Below are positions 7,823-13,900 of a stretch of 13,952 nucleotides of DNA, piece after piece. Position 1 is the stretch's first letter. Each line of letters opens with the position of its first letter. The stretch lies in contig CAZMCU010000042.1 of assembly GCA_964564915.1 (NCBI GenBank), positions 1 through 13,952 of the forward strand. The letters run 5' to 3'. The notes beneath the pieces were generated by a model, which ran no database searches, had not been told where the DNA came from, and saw only the letters and a program-made list of their open reading frames with translations. Both the position numbers and the translations under genes were made by a program. This stretch comes from JAFGBM01 sp964564915 (GTDB lineage: Bacteria; Actinomycetota; Actinomycetes; Actinomycetales; Demequinaceae).

Positions 7823-7841
7823 ATACCATACGGTATGGTAT
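7823..7841. promoter_or_regulatory. Perfect palindromic operator for the adjacent TetR-family regulator
   Basis: ATACCATAC-G-GTATGGTAT is a perfect inverted repeat with 9-bp arms around one base. It ends 28 bp before the regulator's start codon. It is AT-rich in a GC-rich background. A -35-like CTGACA (7818-7823) abuts it and candidate -10 boxes (TATGGT, TATCTT) lie in or next to it. Binding there would block the promoter, which is the usual TetR autorepression layout. The divergent pcp start is about 87 bp away on the other side, so it could also be affected. Confidence 0.85.
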
Positions 7842-7869
7842 CTTTTTCTGTATCGACGAAGGGAAAACC

Positions 7870-8430
7870 ATGTCATGGCTCGCGGCAGACGATTGGCTTG
7901 AAGCGGGTCTTTCTGCCCTCGCTCGCGAAGGTGCCCGGGCGCTCACGATCGACAATCTTGCCAACGGTCTCCACGTTACGAAGGGTTCGTTCTACCACCA
8001 CTTCAGCAGCACGGAAGAGTTCAAGCTTCGTGTCCTTGCCTACTGGGAACGGCGCCTGACTTTCGACATCGTCGCGGAGGTGGAGGCGGTGTCTCAGCCA
8101 GAAGACGTCCTCGACAGATTCGTGGACACGCTGACACGGAATCCACCGGATGCGGAGAGGGCGATTCGCGCGTGGGCTCTCGACGATGACGAGGTGCGCC
8201 AACACCTTGAGCGCGTCGATGTGATGCGTGTAGAACGCGCGGCAGCATGGTTCCGGCTGGGTACAAGCGAGGCGGAATCGCGTGTCGTGGCACGGTCGAT
8301 GTATGCGCTACTCGTGGGCTGCTACTCGATCGTGCCGCCGGTCGCGGATGCCGAACTCAAGGGCATCATGGCCGAATTCTTCAGGCGTTACGGCGCCACA
8401 CCTCACCAGTCGCCAACGTCAAAGGGGTGA
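7870..8430 (+). CDS. TetR/AcrR-family transcriptional regulator
   Basis: The 186-aa protein has an N-terminal helix-turn-helix of TetR type at about residues 8-55. It contains ALTIDNLANGLHVTKGSFYHHFSS, including the KGSFYHHF recognition helix. The remainder is an alpha-helical ligand-binding and dimerisation domain with no recognisable specificity. ATG 7870 is preceded by GAAGGG (7858-7863) at a spacing of 6. The perfect palindrome at 7823-7841 is the likely operator, giving self-repression. The next gene, a six-helix membrane protein, begins 5 bp after its stop, and the ribosome-binding site for that gene lies inside the last codons here. Regulator and membrane protein therefore almost certainly share one mRNA. 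The inducing ligand is unknown. Confidence 0.92.
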   Translation: MSWLAADDWLEAGLSALAREGARALTIDNLANGLHVTKGSFYHHFSSTEEFKLRVLAYWERRLTFDIVAEVEAVSQPEDVLDRFVDTLTRNPPDAERAIRAWALDDDEVRQHLERVDVMRVERAAAWFRLGTSEAESRVVARSMYALLVGCYSIVPPVADAELKGIMAEFFRRYGATPHQSPTSKG

Positions 8431-8435
8431 AGGAC

Positions 8436-9125
8436 ATGTCTCGCAGAGCGCTCGGATTCCTGGTCATCGCGCACCTCGTCGCGCTGTTGGTATGGCTCGC
8501 AACCATGATCGGAATCGCCGCGACCATCGGAATGCCGCGGTCATTCCACGACTCGCTGACATTCGTCGCCACGAGGGATTGGTTCTCCTACGACGTCTGC
8601 TACGCGAACGCCGTGCTGCTCACCGTGCTTGGCGTCATGGTGTGGGCTGGGCTCTACCGGTTCCTGCGCAAAGAACTGGGATTCTGGGCGGAGGTGGGAT
8701 TCGTCTTCATACCGATTTACGGGATCATCGCTCTGTTCTCGTATGTGTCACAACTCGTGATCGTCCCGGGGTTGGTCGCGGACACCTCGGAGACATCAGC
8801 GGAGCTTCTCCGTCATCTGATGCACATCTGGCCGGAGTCCTCCCTGCAGAACTTCGACCAGTTCGCCTACTTTCTGCTAGGGATCACGTCATTCGTCTTC
8901 GGTATCGGTCTCGCGCGCAAGTCTGGGGCGCTGCGTGTCTCCGGATGGCTGTTTGTTCTGGGTGGACCCTTAACGCTCGCGATCGGGGTCGGAGTACTCC
9001 TCGGCTGGACCCAGGTGGTGGGAGGGAGTTCGATGGCGGGTGGTGTGCTCTCAATCGTCGCCGAGGTGGCGCTCGCGATCGGCCTCCTACGCCCCGAGAT
9101 CGAGGCCCCACGACGCATGACGTAG
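8436..9125 (+). CDS. Six-helix membrane protein of unknown function, TetR-linked
   Basis: The 229-aa protein is dominated by about six hydrophobic helices at 6-30, 54-76, 84-110, 141-160, 167-190 and 200-218. I do not recognise it firmly; size and topology resemble the DUF4386 group, but no defining motif is seen. Its larger non-membrane stretches are at about 31-53 (with DSLTFVATRDWFSYD) and 111-140. ATG 8436 is chosen because AAAGGGG (8421-8427) lies 8 nt upstream. An alternative GTG at 8427 would overlap the regulator's stop as GTGA and add three residues. An in-frame extension to 8247 would run through the tetR gene in the wrong frame. Being co-transcribed with the TetR regulator, it is probably the regulated target, perhaps a sensor, transporter accessory or membrane-stress protein. 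Confidence 0.7.
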   Translation: MSRRALGFLVIAHLVALLVWLATMIGIAATIGMPRSFHDSLTFVATRDWFSYDVCYANAVLLTVLGVMVWAGLYRFLRKELGFWAEVGFVFIPIYGIIALFSYVSQLVIVPGLVADTSETSAELLRHLMHIWPESSLQNFDQFAYFLLGITSFVFGIGLARKSGALRVSGWLFVLGGPLTLAIGVGVLLGWTQVVGGSSMAGGVLSIVAEVALAIGLLRPEIEAPRRMT

Positions 9126-9156
9126 GTGCACCTCCGAACGAGCCAACGGTGCGCAT

Positions 9157-9162
9157 TACACT
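9157..9162 (+). promoter_or_regulatory. Candidate -10 box for a leaderless DUF1801 transcript
   Basis: TACACT lies 7 nt before the ATG at 9170. No usable Shine-Dalgarno is present, since GGCGGA directly touches the ATG. A perfect 10-bp palindrome AGGTGCACCT (9124-9133) overlaps the upstream stop codon just before the expected -35 region. Confidence 0.45.
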
Positions 9163-9169
9163 CGGCGGA

Positions 9170-9547
9170 ATGGATACGAACCCGACGGAAGAGATCGACA
9201 ACCTGATCGCGCAGCATCCCGACTGGCGGGGCGAGACTCTCGCGAAGCTTCGCGCGACCATCCTCGCGGTCGACCCCACGATCGTCGAGACATGGAAGTG
9301 GATGGGGTCGCCCGTCTGGGAACGGGACGGAATCCTGTGCGTGGGGAACATCTTCAAGAAGAAGGTGCAGATCCTCTTCTTGTACGGGGCGTCGCTCCCG
9401 GATCCGGATGGCGTCTTCAACGCCGAACTCAACGGAAACCAGCGGCGCGGCATCGACTTCTTCGACGGGGACGCCGTCCCCGAGGCCTCGATCCAGAACC
9501 TCGTCCGCGCCGCGATCGCCCACAACGAGGCGAAGCGCAAGAAGTAA
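9170..9547 (+). CDS. DUF1801 (YdhG-like) domain protein
   Basis: The 125-aa protein covers one DUF1801 domain and little else. The visible pattern is the opening helix with a HPDWRGETLAKLRATI segment (about 16-31) and PTIVETWKWMGSPVW (about 36-50). IFKKKVQILFLYGASLPDP follows at about 61-79, then the closing helix SIQNLVRAAIAHNEAKRKK (107-125). The fold resembles small iron-chaperone or YdhG-type proteins, but the biochemical role of most members is not known. The ATG at 9170 is preferred. A GTG at 9149 would add seven residues but has no ribosome-binding site either. The gene is 44 bp after the membrane-protein gene and may have its own leaderless promoter. It ends 9 bp before the first hsp20 operator. 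Confidence 0.82.
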   Translation: MDTNPTEEIDNLIAQHPDWRGETLAKLRATILAVDPTIVETWKWMGSPVWERDGILCVGNIFKKKVQILFLYGASLPDPDGVFNAELNGNQRRGIDFFDGDAVPEASIQNLVRAAIAHNEAKRKK

Positions 9548-9556
9548 CCCCCGGGT

Positions 9557-9581
9557 AAGTTGAGTGACTCTCGCTCAACTT
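9557..9581. promoter_or_regulatory. HAIR-type (HspR) operator 1
   Basis: AAGTTGAG (9557-9564) and CTCAACTT (9574-9581) are perfect 8-bp inverted arms with 9 bases between them. The core TTGAGT-N7-GCTCAA matches the HspR-associated inverted repeat, known consensus CTTGAGT-N7-ACTCAAG. It lies just upstream of the hsp20 -35 box. The hspR gene itself is not in this window. Confidence 0.85.
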
Positions 9582-9585
9582 CCAC

Positions 9586-9614
9586 TTGACTGTCATAGTT
9601 GAGCGACCTAGACT
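9586..9614 (+). promoter_or_regulatory. hsp20 promoter (-35 TTGACT, 17 bp, -10 TAGACT)
   Basis: TTGACT at 9586-9591 and TAGACT at 9609-9614 are separated by exactly 17 bp, which is a near-consensus vegetative sigma promoter. The expected transcription start is about 9621, leaving a leader of roughly 70 nt before the ATG at 9690. HAIR operator 2 overlaps the spacer and the -10 box, so HspR binding should exclude RNA polymerase. Confidence 0.85.
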
Positions 9615-9621
9615 CAACTAT
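9595..9621. promoter_or_regulatory. HAIR-type (HspR) operator 2, overlapping the -10 box
   Basis: ATAGTTGAG (9595-9603) and CTCAACTAT (9613-9621) are perfect 9-bp inverted arms with 9 bases between. The core is TTGAGC-N7-ACTCAA. Its centre is 39 bp from that of operator 1. It covers the -10 box and the expected transcription start. Confidence 0.88.
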
Positions 9622-9638
9622 GGCGGCAACAAGCCGCC
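9622..9638 (+). other. 5' stem-loop of the hsp20 mRNA
   Basis: GGCGGC (9622-9627) and GCCGCC (9633-9638) form a perfect six-pair stem with an AACAA loop, starting at or next to the predicted +1. It is placed to protect the 5' end or otherwise influence mRNA stability. It does not cover the ribosome-binding site (AAAGGA, 9678-9683), so it is not an obvious thermosensor by itself. Confidence 0.6.
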
Positions 9639-9689
9639 CTGGACAATCGGGCACGCGTGATCCGCGAGCCCCCGTCGAAAGGAACAGTC

Positions 9690-10136
9690 ATGGCACACGC
9701 CATCGTTCGTCGCCAGGCTGAACTCGCCGACCCCTTCACGTGGCAGCGGGACGTCGAGACCGCGCTCCGCCGCGTGTTCGGGGACGTCGATGCTTCGCTT
9801 GCCGGCGCCTTTAGCCCCGCCCTCGACGTTGAAGAGAGCGACGACGCGTTCACTCTGCACATCGAACTCCCCGGAGTCTCCGCGGACGACGTGGACGTGT
9901 CGATCGAAGAGAACGTCCTCACCATCTCGGGCGAACGGCACTTCTACAGCGACAAGGACGCCGACGGCTTCCGCCGCGTCGAGCGCTCGTTCGGTCGCTT
10001 CCACCGCGCGGTCCGGCTCCCCGATCGCGTGGATCCCGACAAGGTTTCCGCTGGCTACAAGGACGGCCTGCTCACCGTGACGGTGCCGAAAGCCGAATCG
10101 GCTAAGCCGCGCCGGATCCAGGTGGCCTCGGACTAG
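9690..10136 (+). CDS. Hsp20 / alpha-crystallin family small heat-shock protein
   Basis: The 148-aa cytoplasmic chaperone holds unfolding proteins in an ATP-independent way and normally forms oligomers. The alpha-crystallin domain spans about 43-134. It includes LHIELPGVSADDVDVSIEENVLTISGER and the family hallmark GYKDGLLTVTVPK (122-134). The short C-terminal tail carries an I-x-V motif, IQV (143-145), used for subunit contacts. ATG 9690 has AAAGGA (9678-9683) at a spacing of 6. A GTG at 9657 is in frame but lacks a ribosome-binding site. The promoter carries two HspR-type operators, so the gene should be repressed at normal temperature and released on heat or protein-folding stress. Size and motifs resemble actinobacterial Hsp18-like proteins. 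It ends at a strong terminator hairpin. Confidence 0.95.
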   Translation: MAHAIVRRQAELADPFTWQRDVETALRRVFGDVDASLAGAFSPALDVEESDDAFTLHIELPGVSADDVDVSIEENVLTISGERHFYSDKDADGFRRVERSFGRFHRAVRLPDRVDPDKVSAGYKDGLLTVTVPKAESAKPRRIQVASD

Positions 10137-10163
10137 CACTTCGTCGGCGCCAGATGACCGAAG

Positions 10164-10195
10164 GCCGGGCGTGGCTCGTGAAGGCCGCGCCCGGC
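10164..10195. terminator. Strong bidirectional terminator hairpin between hsp20 and the SDR gene
   Basis: GCCGGGCG-T-GGC (10164-10175) pairs with GCC-G-CGCCCGGC (10184-10195), a 12-pair stem including one G-U wobble, around an 8-nt loop. The flanking GAA and TTC can extend the stem past a one-base bulge. The sequence after it is only moderately T-rich (TTCGTCTTCGCT). It lies 27 bp past the hsp20 stop and 17 bp past the stop of the facing SDR gene. Confidence 0.8.
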
Positions 10196-10212
10196 TTCGT
10201 CTTCGCTGATTC

Positions 10213-11799
10213 CTACCAGCGCGACGGGGCGTAGTCCTTGAGGAACACCCCGTACAGGTCCTCGCCCGCCTCGCCGCGCACAATGGGGTCGTAGACCCGG
10301 GCTGCGCCGTCGACGAGGTCGAGGGGAGCGTGGAAGCCCTCCTCCGCGAGCCTCACCTTGGTGGGGTGCGGGCGCTCGTCCGTGATCCACCCCGTGTCCA
10401 CGCTCGTCATCAGTATCCGATCCGTCTCGAACATCTCCTGGGCGCTCGTACGCGTCAGCATGTTGACGGCGGCCTTGGCCATGTTCGTGTGCGGGTGGCC
10501 GGGGCCCTTGTACCCGCGACCGAAGACGCCCTCCATCGCCGAGACGTTGACGACGTAGGCGCGGCCCGATCGGTTCGCGGGGGCCAGCGCGGCGGCGGCG
10601 AGGTGGGGGCGGAGTCGACTGATGAGGATGAAGGGTGCGGTCTCGTTGCAGAGCTGCACCTCAAGCATCTCGAGCGCGTCCACCTCGCCGACACCCTGGA
10701 CCCAACTGTTGGTGTGGTGCTGGTCGGGCACGAGGCCGCCAGCGTCGATCGCCGAACCGTCGGCCAGCCTCGCAAGCGACGACGAACCGGGAGCGAGCGC
10801 CCGGTCGGTGAGGGTTTGCGCGTCTGGTGCGGTGCCTCTCGCGCCGTATGGGGCGATTCGCCCCGATCCGGGTTCGATATCGAGGTCGAACGCCCCATAG
10901 GACTCGCGGGTGGCGACATCGGCCGACGCCAGTAGGGGATGCCCCGCCACCGACTCCTCCAACGCGTGGGGGTGGACGTCGCGGACGTGGCCGAAGCTCA
11001 GCGTCCTCGGCCCGCGCCCCTCCTCCCATAGCCCCTGAGCAAGGGGGGTGGACTCGGCGTCGACGAGCGGCGCGTACGCGCCGGGGGAGCGACGCACCGT
11101 CTGCGCCGCGTTGTTCACGAGGATGTCGAGGGGGCCATCCGCGGCGACGGAATCCGCAAGCGCCACCACCTGGGCGGGGTCGCGCAGGTCGATACCCACC
11201 ACCTCGAGCCGGTGCAGCCACTCCGAGGCATCCTCCATGGCGGCAAACCGGCGCACCGCGTCGCGGGGAAAGCGGGTTGTGATGGTCAGGTGCGCGCCGT
11301 CGCGCAACAGGCGAAGGGCGATGTGCATACCGATCTTGGCGCGACCCCCCGTGAGGAGCGCGCGTTTCCCGGTGAGGTCCGTGTGAGCCTCGCGCTTAGC
11401 GTGGCTCGTCGCCGCGCAATCGGGGCAGAGTTGGTGATAGAAGGCGTCGACGCGCGTGTACTTCTTCTTGCAGATGTAGCACGCTCGTGGCGTCCGCAGC
11501 GTGCCCGCGCTTGGGGCCTCGGTCGCGGCTGTGAGGGTTCGCCCTCGCGTCTCGTCGTCGATGCGATCGGGGGCCCCCGTCGCGGTCGCGGCGACGACGG
11601 CGCGGTCGGCCGCCTGAACCTCGGCCCGCTTCGTGTCGCGGCGGTGGTGCTTCACGGCCTTGAACATGCGGGCGGTCGCGCGGCGCACGGCCACAAAGTC
11701 GGGGTGGTGCTCGTCGACCTCATGGATCTGCCCCAGGACGCGCAAGGCGGTCGCAAGATCTTCGGGGTCGATCGCCGGGGAAGGGGAGGCGTCTAGCAC
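10213..11799 (-). CDS. SDR-like oxidoreductase with N-terminal four-cysteine cluster and altered active site
   Basis: The 528-aa protein has three parts. Residues 1-105 are a charged, Arg/Ala-rich region without a recognised domain. Residues 107-128 hold a zinc-ribbon-like pair CYIC...CPDC (Cys107, 110, 125, 128). From about 140 there is a Rossmann fold of SDR type: the nucleotide-binding TGGRAKIG (150-157) is a variant of TGxxxGxG, and LDILVNNAAQT lies at 224-234. An insertion of some 130 residues (about 240-370) precedes the helix with NETAPFILISRLRPHL (385-400). VVNVSAMEG (416-424) keeps the catalytic serine (Ser420), but the usual YxxxK reads TNMAK (438-442), so tyrosine is missing. The start is GTG 11799, preceded by TACGCT 7 nt upstream and no Shine-Dalgarno. 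NAD(P) binding is likely; the reaction is unknown. Confidence 0.82.
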   Translation of the reverse strand: MLDASPSPAIDPEDLATALRVLGQIHEVDEHHPDFVAVRRATARMFKAVKHHRRDTKRAEVQAADRAVVAATATGAPDRIDDETRGRTLTAATEAPSAGTLRTPRACYICKKKYTRVDAFYHQLCPDCAATSHAKREAHTDLTGKRALLTGGRAKIGMHIALRLLRDGAHLTITTRFPRDAVRRFAAMEDASEWLHRLEVVGIDLRDPAQVVALADSVAADGPLDILVNNAAQTVRRSPGAYAPLVDAESTPLAQGLWEEGRGPRTLSFGHVRDVHPHALEESVAGHPLLASADVATRESYGAFDLDIEPGSGRIAPYGARGTAPDAQTLTDRALAPGSSSLARLADGSAIDAGGLVPDQHHTNSWVQGVGEVDALEMLEVQLCNETAPFILISRLRPHLAAAALAPANRSGRAYVVNVSAMEGVFGRGYKGPGHPHTNMAKAAVNMLTRTSAQEMFETDRILMTSVDTGWITDERPHPTKVRLAEEGFHAPLDLVDGAARVYDPIVRGEAGEDLYGVFLKDYAPSRW

Positions 11800-11806
11800 G
11801 CGGCCA

Positions 11807-11812
11807 AGCGTA
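11807..11812 (-). promoter_or_regulatory. Candidate -10 box for a leaderless SDR transcript
   Basis: On the minus strand TACGCT is followed by seven bases (TGGCCGC) and the GTG start at 11799. No Shine-Dalgarno is visible. The pattern is the same as at pcp and the DUF1801 gene. Confidence 0.4.
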
Positions 11813-11975
11813 CCCAGTGCACCACGATGCGAGAGACGGACCGTCGCCCGGGCTCGACCTCGTCCGGGGCGTTCTCGGGGGTGCTTTTCACTCGCGCGGG
11901 ACGGGCGGTGACCAAAAACCGCTATGTTGGACGCGGGAATGCCCCCGACGCGAGGGACCGATCAGCCATGAGACC

Positions 11976-11981
11976 TATACT
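11976..11981 (+). promoter_or_regulatory. Candidate -10 box for the PEPCK gene
   Basis: TATACT is close to the TATAAT consensus and lies 33 nt before the ATG at 12015, giving a leader of about 25 nt that contains AGGAG (12000-12004). No good -35 hexamer is seen 16-18 bp upstream, so an activator or alternative sigma factor may be needed. Nothing else is recognised in the 215-bp divergent region 11800-12014. Confidence 0.5.
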
Positions 11982-12014
11982 CACAGACAAGAACGCGGCA
12001 GGAGCACTTATCTC

Positions 12015-13850
12015 ATGACCACGACTACCATTCAGGCTCTCGACGTTGCGGGAGTGACCAACGAGGCGATCCGGGACTTTGTCCTGGAGTGGGTTACGAT
12101 CACCACTCCCGCACGCGTGGAAGTCGTCAGCGCTGCAGACGATGCTCGGCTCCTCCAGGAGGCGCTGGACGCGGGCGAACTGCTTCAAGCCGGCGAGGGA
12201 CGCTACTACAACAGGTCTCACGTCAAAGACACCGCCCGTTCGGAAGAGCGCACCGTCGTCGCCACCAGCCGCCCCACGGACCGTGGTGTCTACAACAACT
12301 GGCGCCCCGCGGACGAAGTCGACGCCATCGTGCGCGAGCGGATGCGTGGCGCGTCCGCGGGAAAGACGCTGTATGTGGTTCCGTATCTCATGGCGGTGCC
12401 GGGCGGGCCGCTAGCGTCGTTCGGGGCGGGCGTACAACTCACCGACGATCGCACGGTGGTGCTGCAGATGATCCGCATGGCTCGCGTCGGCATCCATCTG
12501 TTCGAGGAACTGGACGACCCCGAGTTCTTCGTCCGCGGTGTGAATATCAAGGGTGACCTCGACGCGCTCGGGCACGGCACCCCGGATGACCAGCGAATGT
12601 TCGCAACGATCGCGGACCGGCGCACCATTCTGCACTACGGCTCCGCCTACGGCGGGAACGCGTTGCTGGGGAAGATTGCCCACGGACTTCGCCAGGCCTC
12701 GTACGACGGGTGGGCCTCCGGGCGGTTCCTTGCCGAGCAGTTCATGCTCCTCGGAATCACCGACAAGCAAACCGGCCGCACCTATCGCGTGTGCGGTGGC
12801 TTCCCCAGCGCTTCGGGCAAGACCAACCTCGCGATGACGCTTTCACCGGATGCCCTCGGTGACCGGTACGAGGTCGAGTTCTATGGGGATGACATCGCCT
12901 GGCTCTGGGTTGGCGAGGACGGACGGCTCTACGGCATGAACCCCGAGAACGGTGTCTTCGGGGTGGTCAAAGACACCAACGAGATGACCAATCCCGCGGC
13001 CCTTGACGCGATTCGCCCGGGAACCGGAACGATCTTCACCAACGTCGCCCGCAACGATCTCACCGGAGAGGTGTGGTGGGAAGGGAAGACGCCCGAGCCG
13101 CCGGAGCAGCTGGAGGGCTGGCGGGACTGGACCGGAAAGCTCATCGCCGACCGCGACGAGAGCACACGCGATAACCCCTGGGCCCACCCCAACAGTCGGT
13201 TCGCAACCGCGCTCACCAACGTCCCCACCGTGGCCTTCGACGCCGATCACCCTGCCGGCGTGCCGATCGACGCGATCATCTTTGGTGGTCGCACCAGAGA
13301 CCGCGAACCCCTGATCCGCGCGTTCACCGACCTCGCCGAAGGCGTATACGACGGCCTGACCCTCGGCGCCGAGGCCACCTTTGCCGCCGAGGGTCTCGAC
13401 GGGCAACTTCGCTACGACCCCATGTCGATGCGACCCTTCATGTCGTATCCCGAGGGAAAGTACGCCGAGCACTGGCTCACCATCCTGGGCCAGCTCCAGC
13501 ACCCGCCGATCTTCGCCCACGTCAACTGGTTCCAGCGGGACCCGGACGATGGGCGTTTTCTCTGGCCCGGATACCGAGAGAATCTTCGTGCCCTGCTCTG
13601 GCTCATCGAGCATAAGGAGGGACGGGCGAACGGGCAGACCACCGCGGTTGGCGTTATTCCCACGCCCGACGAACTTGGGCTCGATGGACTCGACCTCCCC
13701 GCGTGTGACGTCGAACGACTTCTCACCATCGACAACGCCAGGTGGTGCGAGGAGATGCGGCGTCGCGGCGAGCACCTCGCCCAGTTCGCGGACCTGCCCG
13801 AATCCATTCGCTCCGTGCACGAGCGCATCACGGCCGAGTTAGGCCAGTAG
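12015..13850 (+). CDS. pckG: Phosphoenolpyruvate carboxykinase, GTP type, with divergent active site
   Basis: The 611-aa protein has the length and overall plan of GTP-dependent PEP carboxykinases, which convert oxaloacetate and GTP to PEP, GDP and CO2 for gluconeogenesis. Recognisable segments are GAGVQLTDDRTVV (137-149), YGGNALLGK (212-220), GGFPSASGKTNLAM (261-274) and GDDIAW (291-296). HPNSRF (391-396), IDAIIFGGR (418-426), YDPMSMRPFMSYPEGKYAEHWL (467-488) and FAHVNWFQRD (500-509) follow, then FLWPGYREN (515-523). Several canonical positions differ: the P-loop cysteine is Ser267, the second Lys of LLGKK is Ile221, and the His of LAEHM is Gln242. ATG 12015 has AGGAG (12000-12004) 10 nt upstream. 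The in-frame extension to 11817 would overlap promoter sequence and is rejected. It stands alone and is divergent from the SDR gene. Confidence 0.9.
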   Translation: MTTTTIQALDVAGVTNEAIRDFVLEWVTITTPARVEVVSAADDARLLQEALDAGELLQAGEGRYYNRSHVKDTARSEERTVVATSRPTDRGVYNNWRPADEVDAIVRERMRGASAGKTLYVVPYLMAVPGGPLASFGAGVQLTDDRTVVLQMIRMARVGIHLFEELDDPEFFVRGVNIKGDLDALGHGTPDDQRMFATIADRRTILHYGSAYGGNALLGKIAHGLRQASYDGWASGRFLAEQFMLLGITDKQTGRTYRVCGGFPSASGKTNLAMTLSPDALGDRYEVEFYGDDIAWLWVGEDGRLYGMNPENGVFGVVKDTNEMTNPAALDAIRPGTGTIFTNVARNDLTGEVWWEGKTPEPPEQLEGWRDWTGKLIADRDESTRDNPWAHPNSRFATALTNVPTVAFDADHPAGVPIDAIIFGGRTRDREPLIRAFTDLAEGVYDGLTLGAEATFAAEGLDGQLRYDPMSMRPFMSYPEGKYAEHWLTILGQLQHPPIFAHVNWFQRDPDDGRFLWPGYRENLRALLWLIEHKEGRANGQTTAVGVIPTPDELGLDGLDLPACDVERLLTIDNARWCEEMRRRGEHLAQFADLPESIRSVHERITAELGQ

Positions 13851-13878
13851 GGACGAGGCGGCCGGGACTTCGCGGCAT

Positions 13879-13896
13879 CGGGTGGTTCGCGACCCG
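13879..13896. terminator. Weak hairpin between pckG and the right-edge gene
   Basis: CGGGT (13879-13883) pairs with ACCCG (13892-13896) around an 8-nt loop, 28 bp past the PEPCK stop and just outside the stop of the facing partial gene. The stem is short and no T-run follows, so it is tentative. Confidence 0.3.
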
Positions 13897-13900
13897 CGCG

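Noticed and set aside
7117..7824. N-terminal extension of the GH51 frame by 236 codons
   Set aside because: It overlaps pcp completely in another frame and encodes Arg/Pro/Gly low complexity. ATG 7116 has a ribosome-binding site and the family-typical N-terminus.
8282..9169. Upstream extension of the DUF1801 frame through the membrane-protein gene
   Set aside because: The extension is out of frame with two real genes and lacks conserved features; the domain begins after 9170.
9622..9692. RNA thermometer in the hsp20 leader
   Set aside because: The visible stem is about 40 nt before the ribosome-binding site and does not pair with AAAGGA; no ROSE or fourU-type pairing was found by eye.
13379..13401. 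Possible frameshift in pckG around GLDGQLRYDPM
   Set aside because: The alignment continues in the same frame on both sides with PEPCK motifs, so the difference is divergence and not a frame error.
12843..13820. 325-codon minus-strand open frame opposite pckG
   Set aside because: It is the mirror of strongly conserved PEPCK motifs, with no recognisable protein features or ribosome-binding site.
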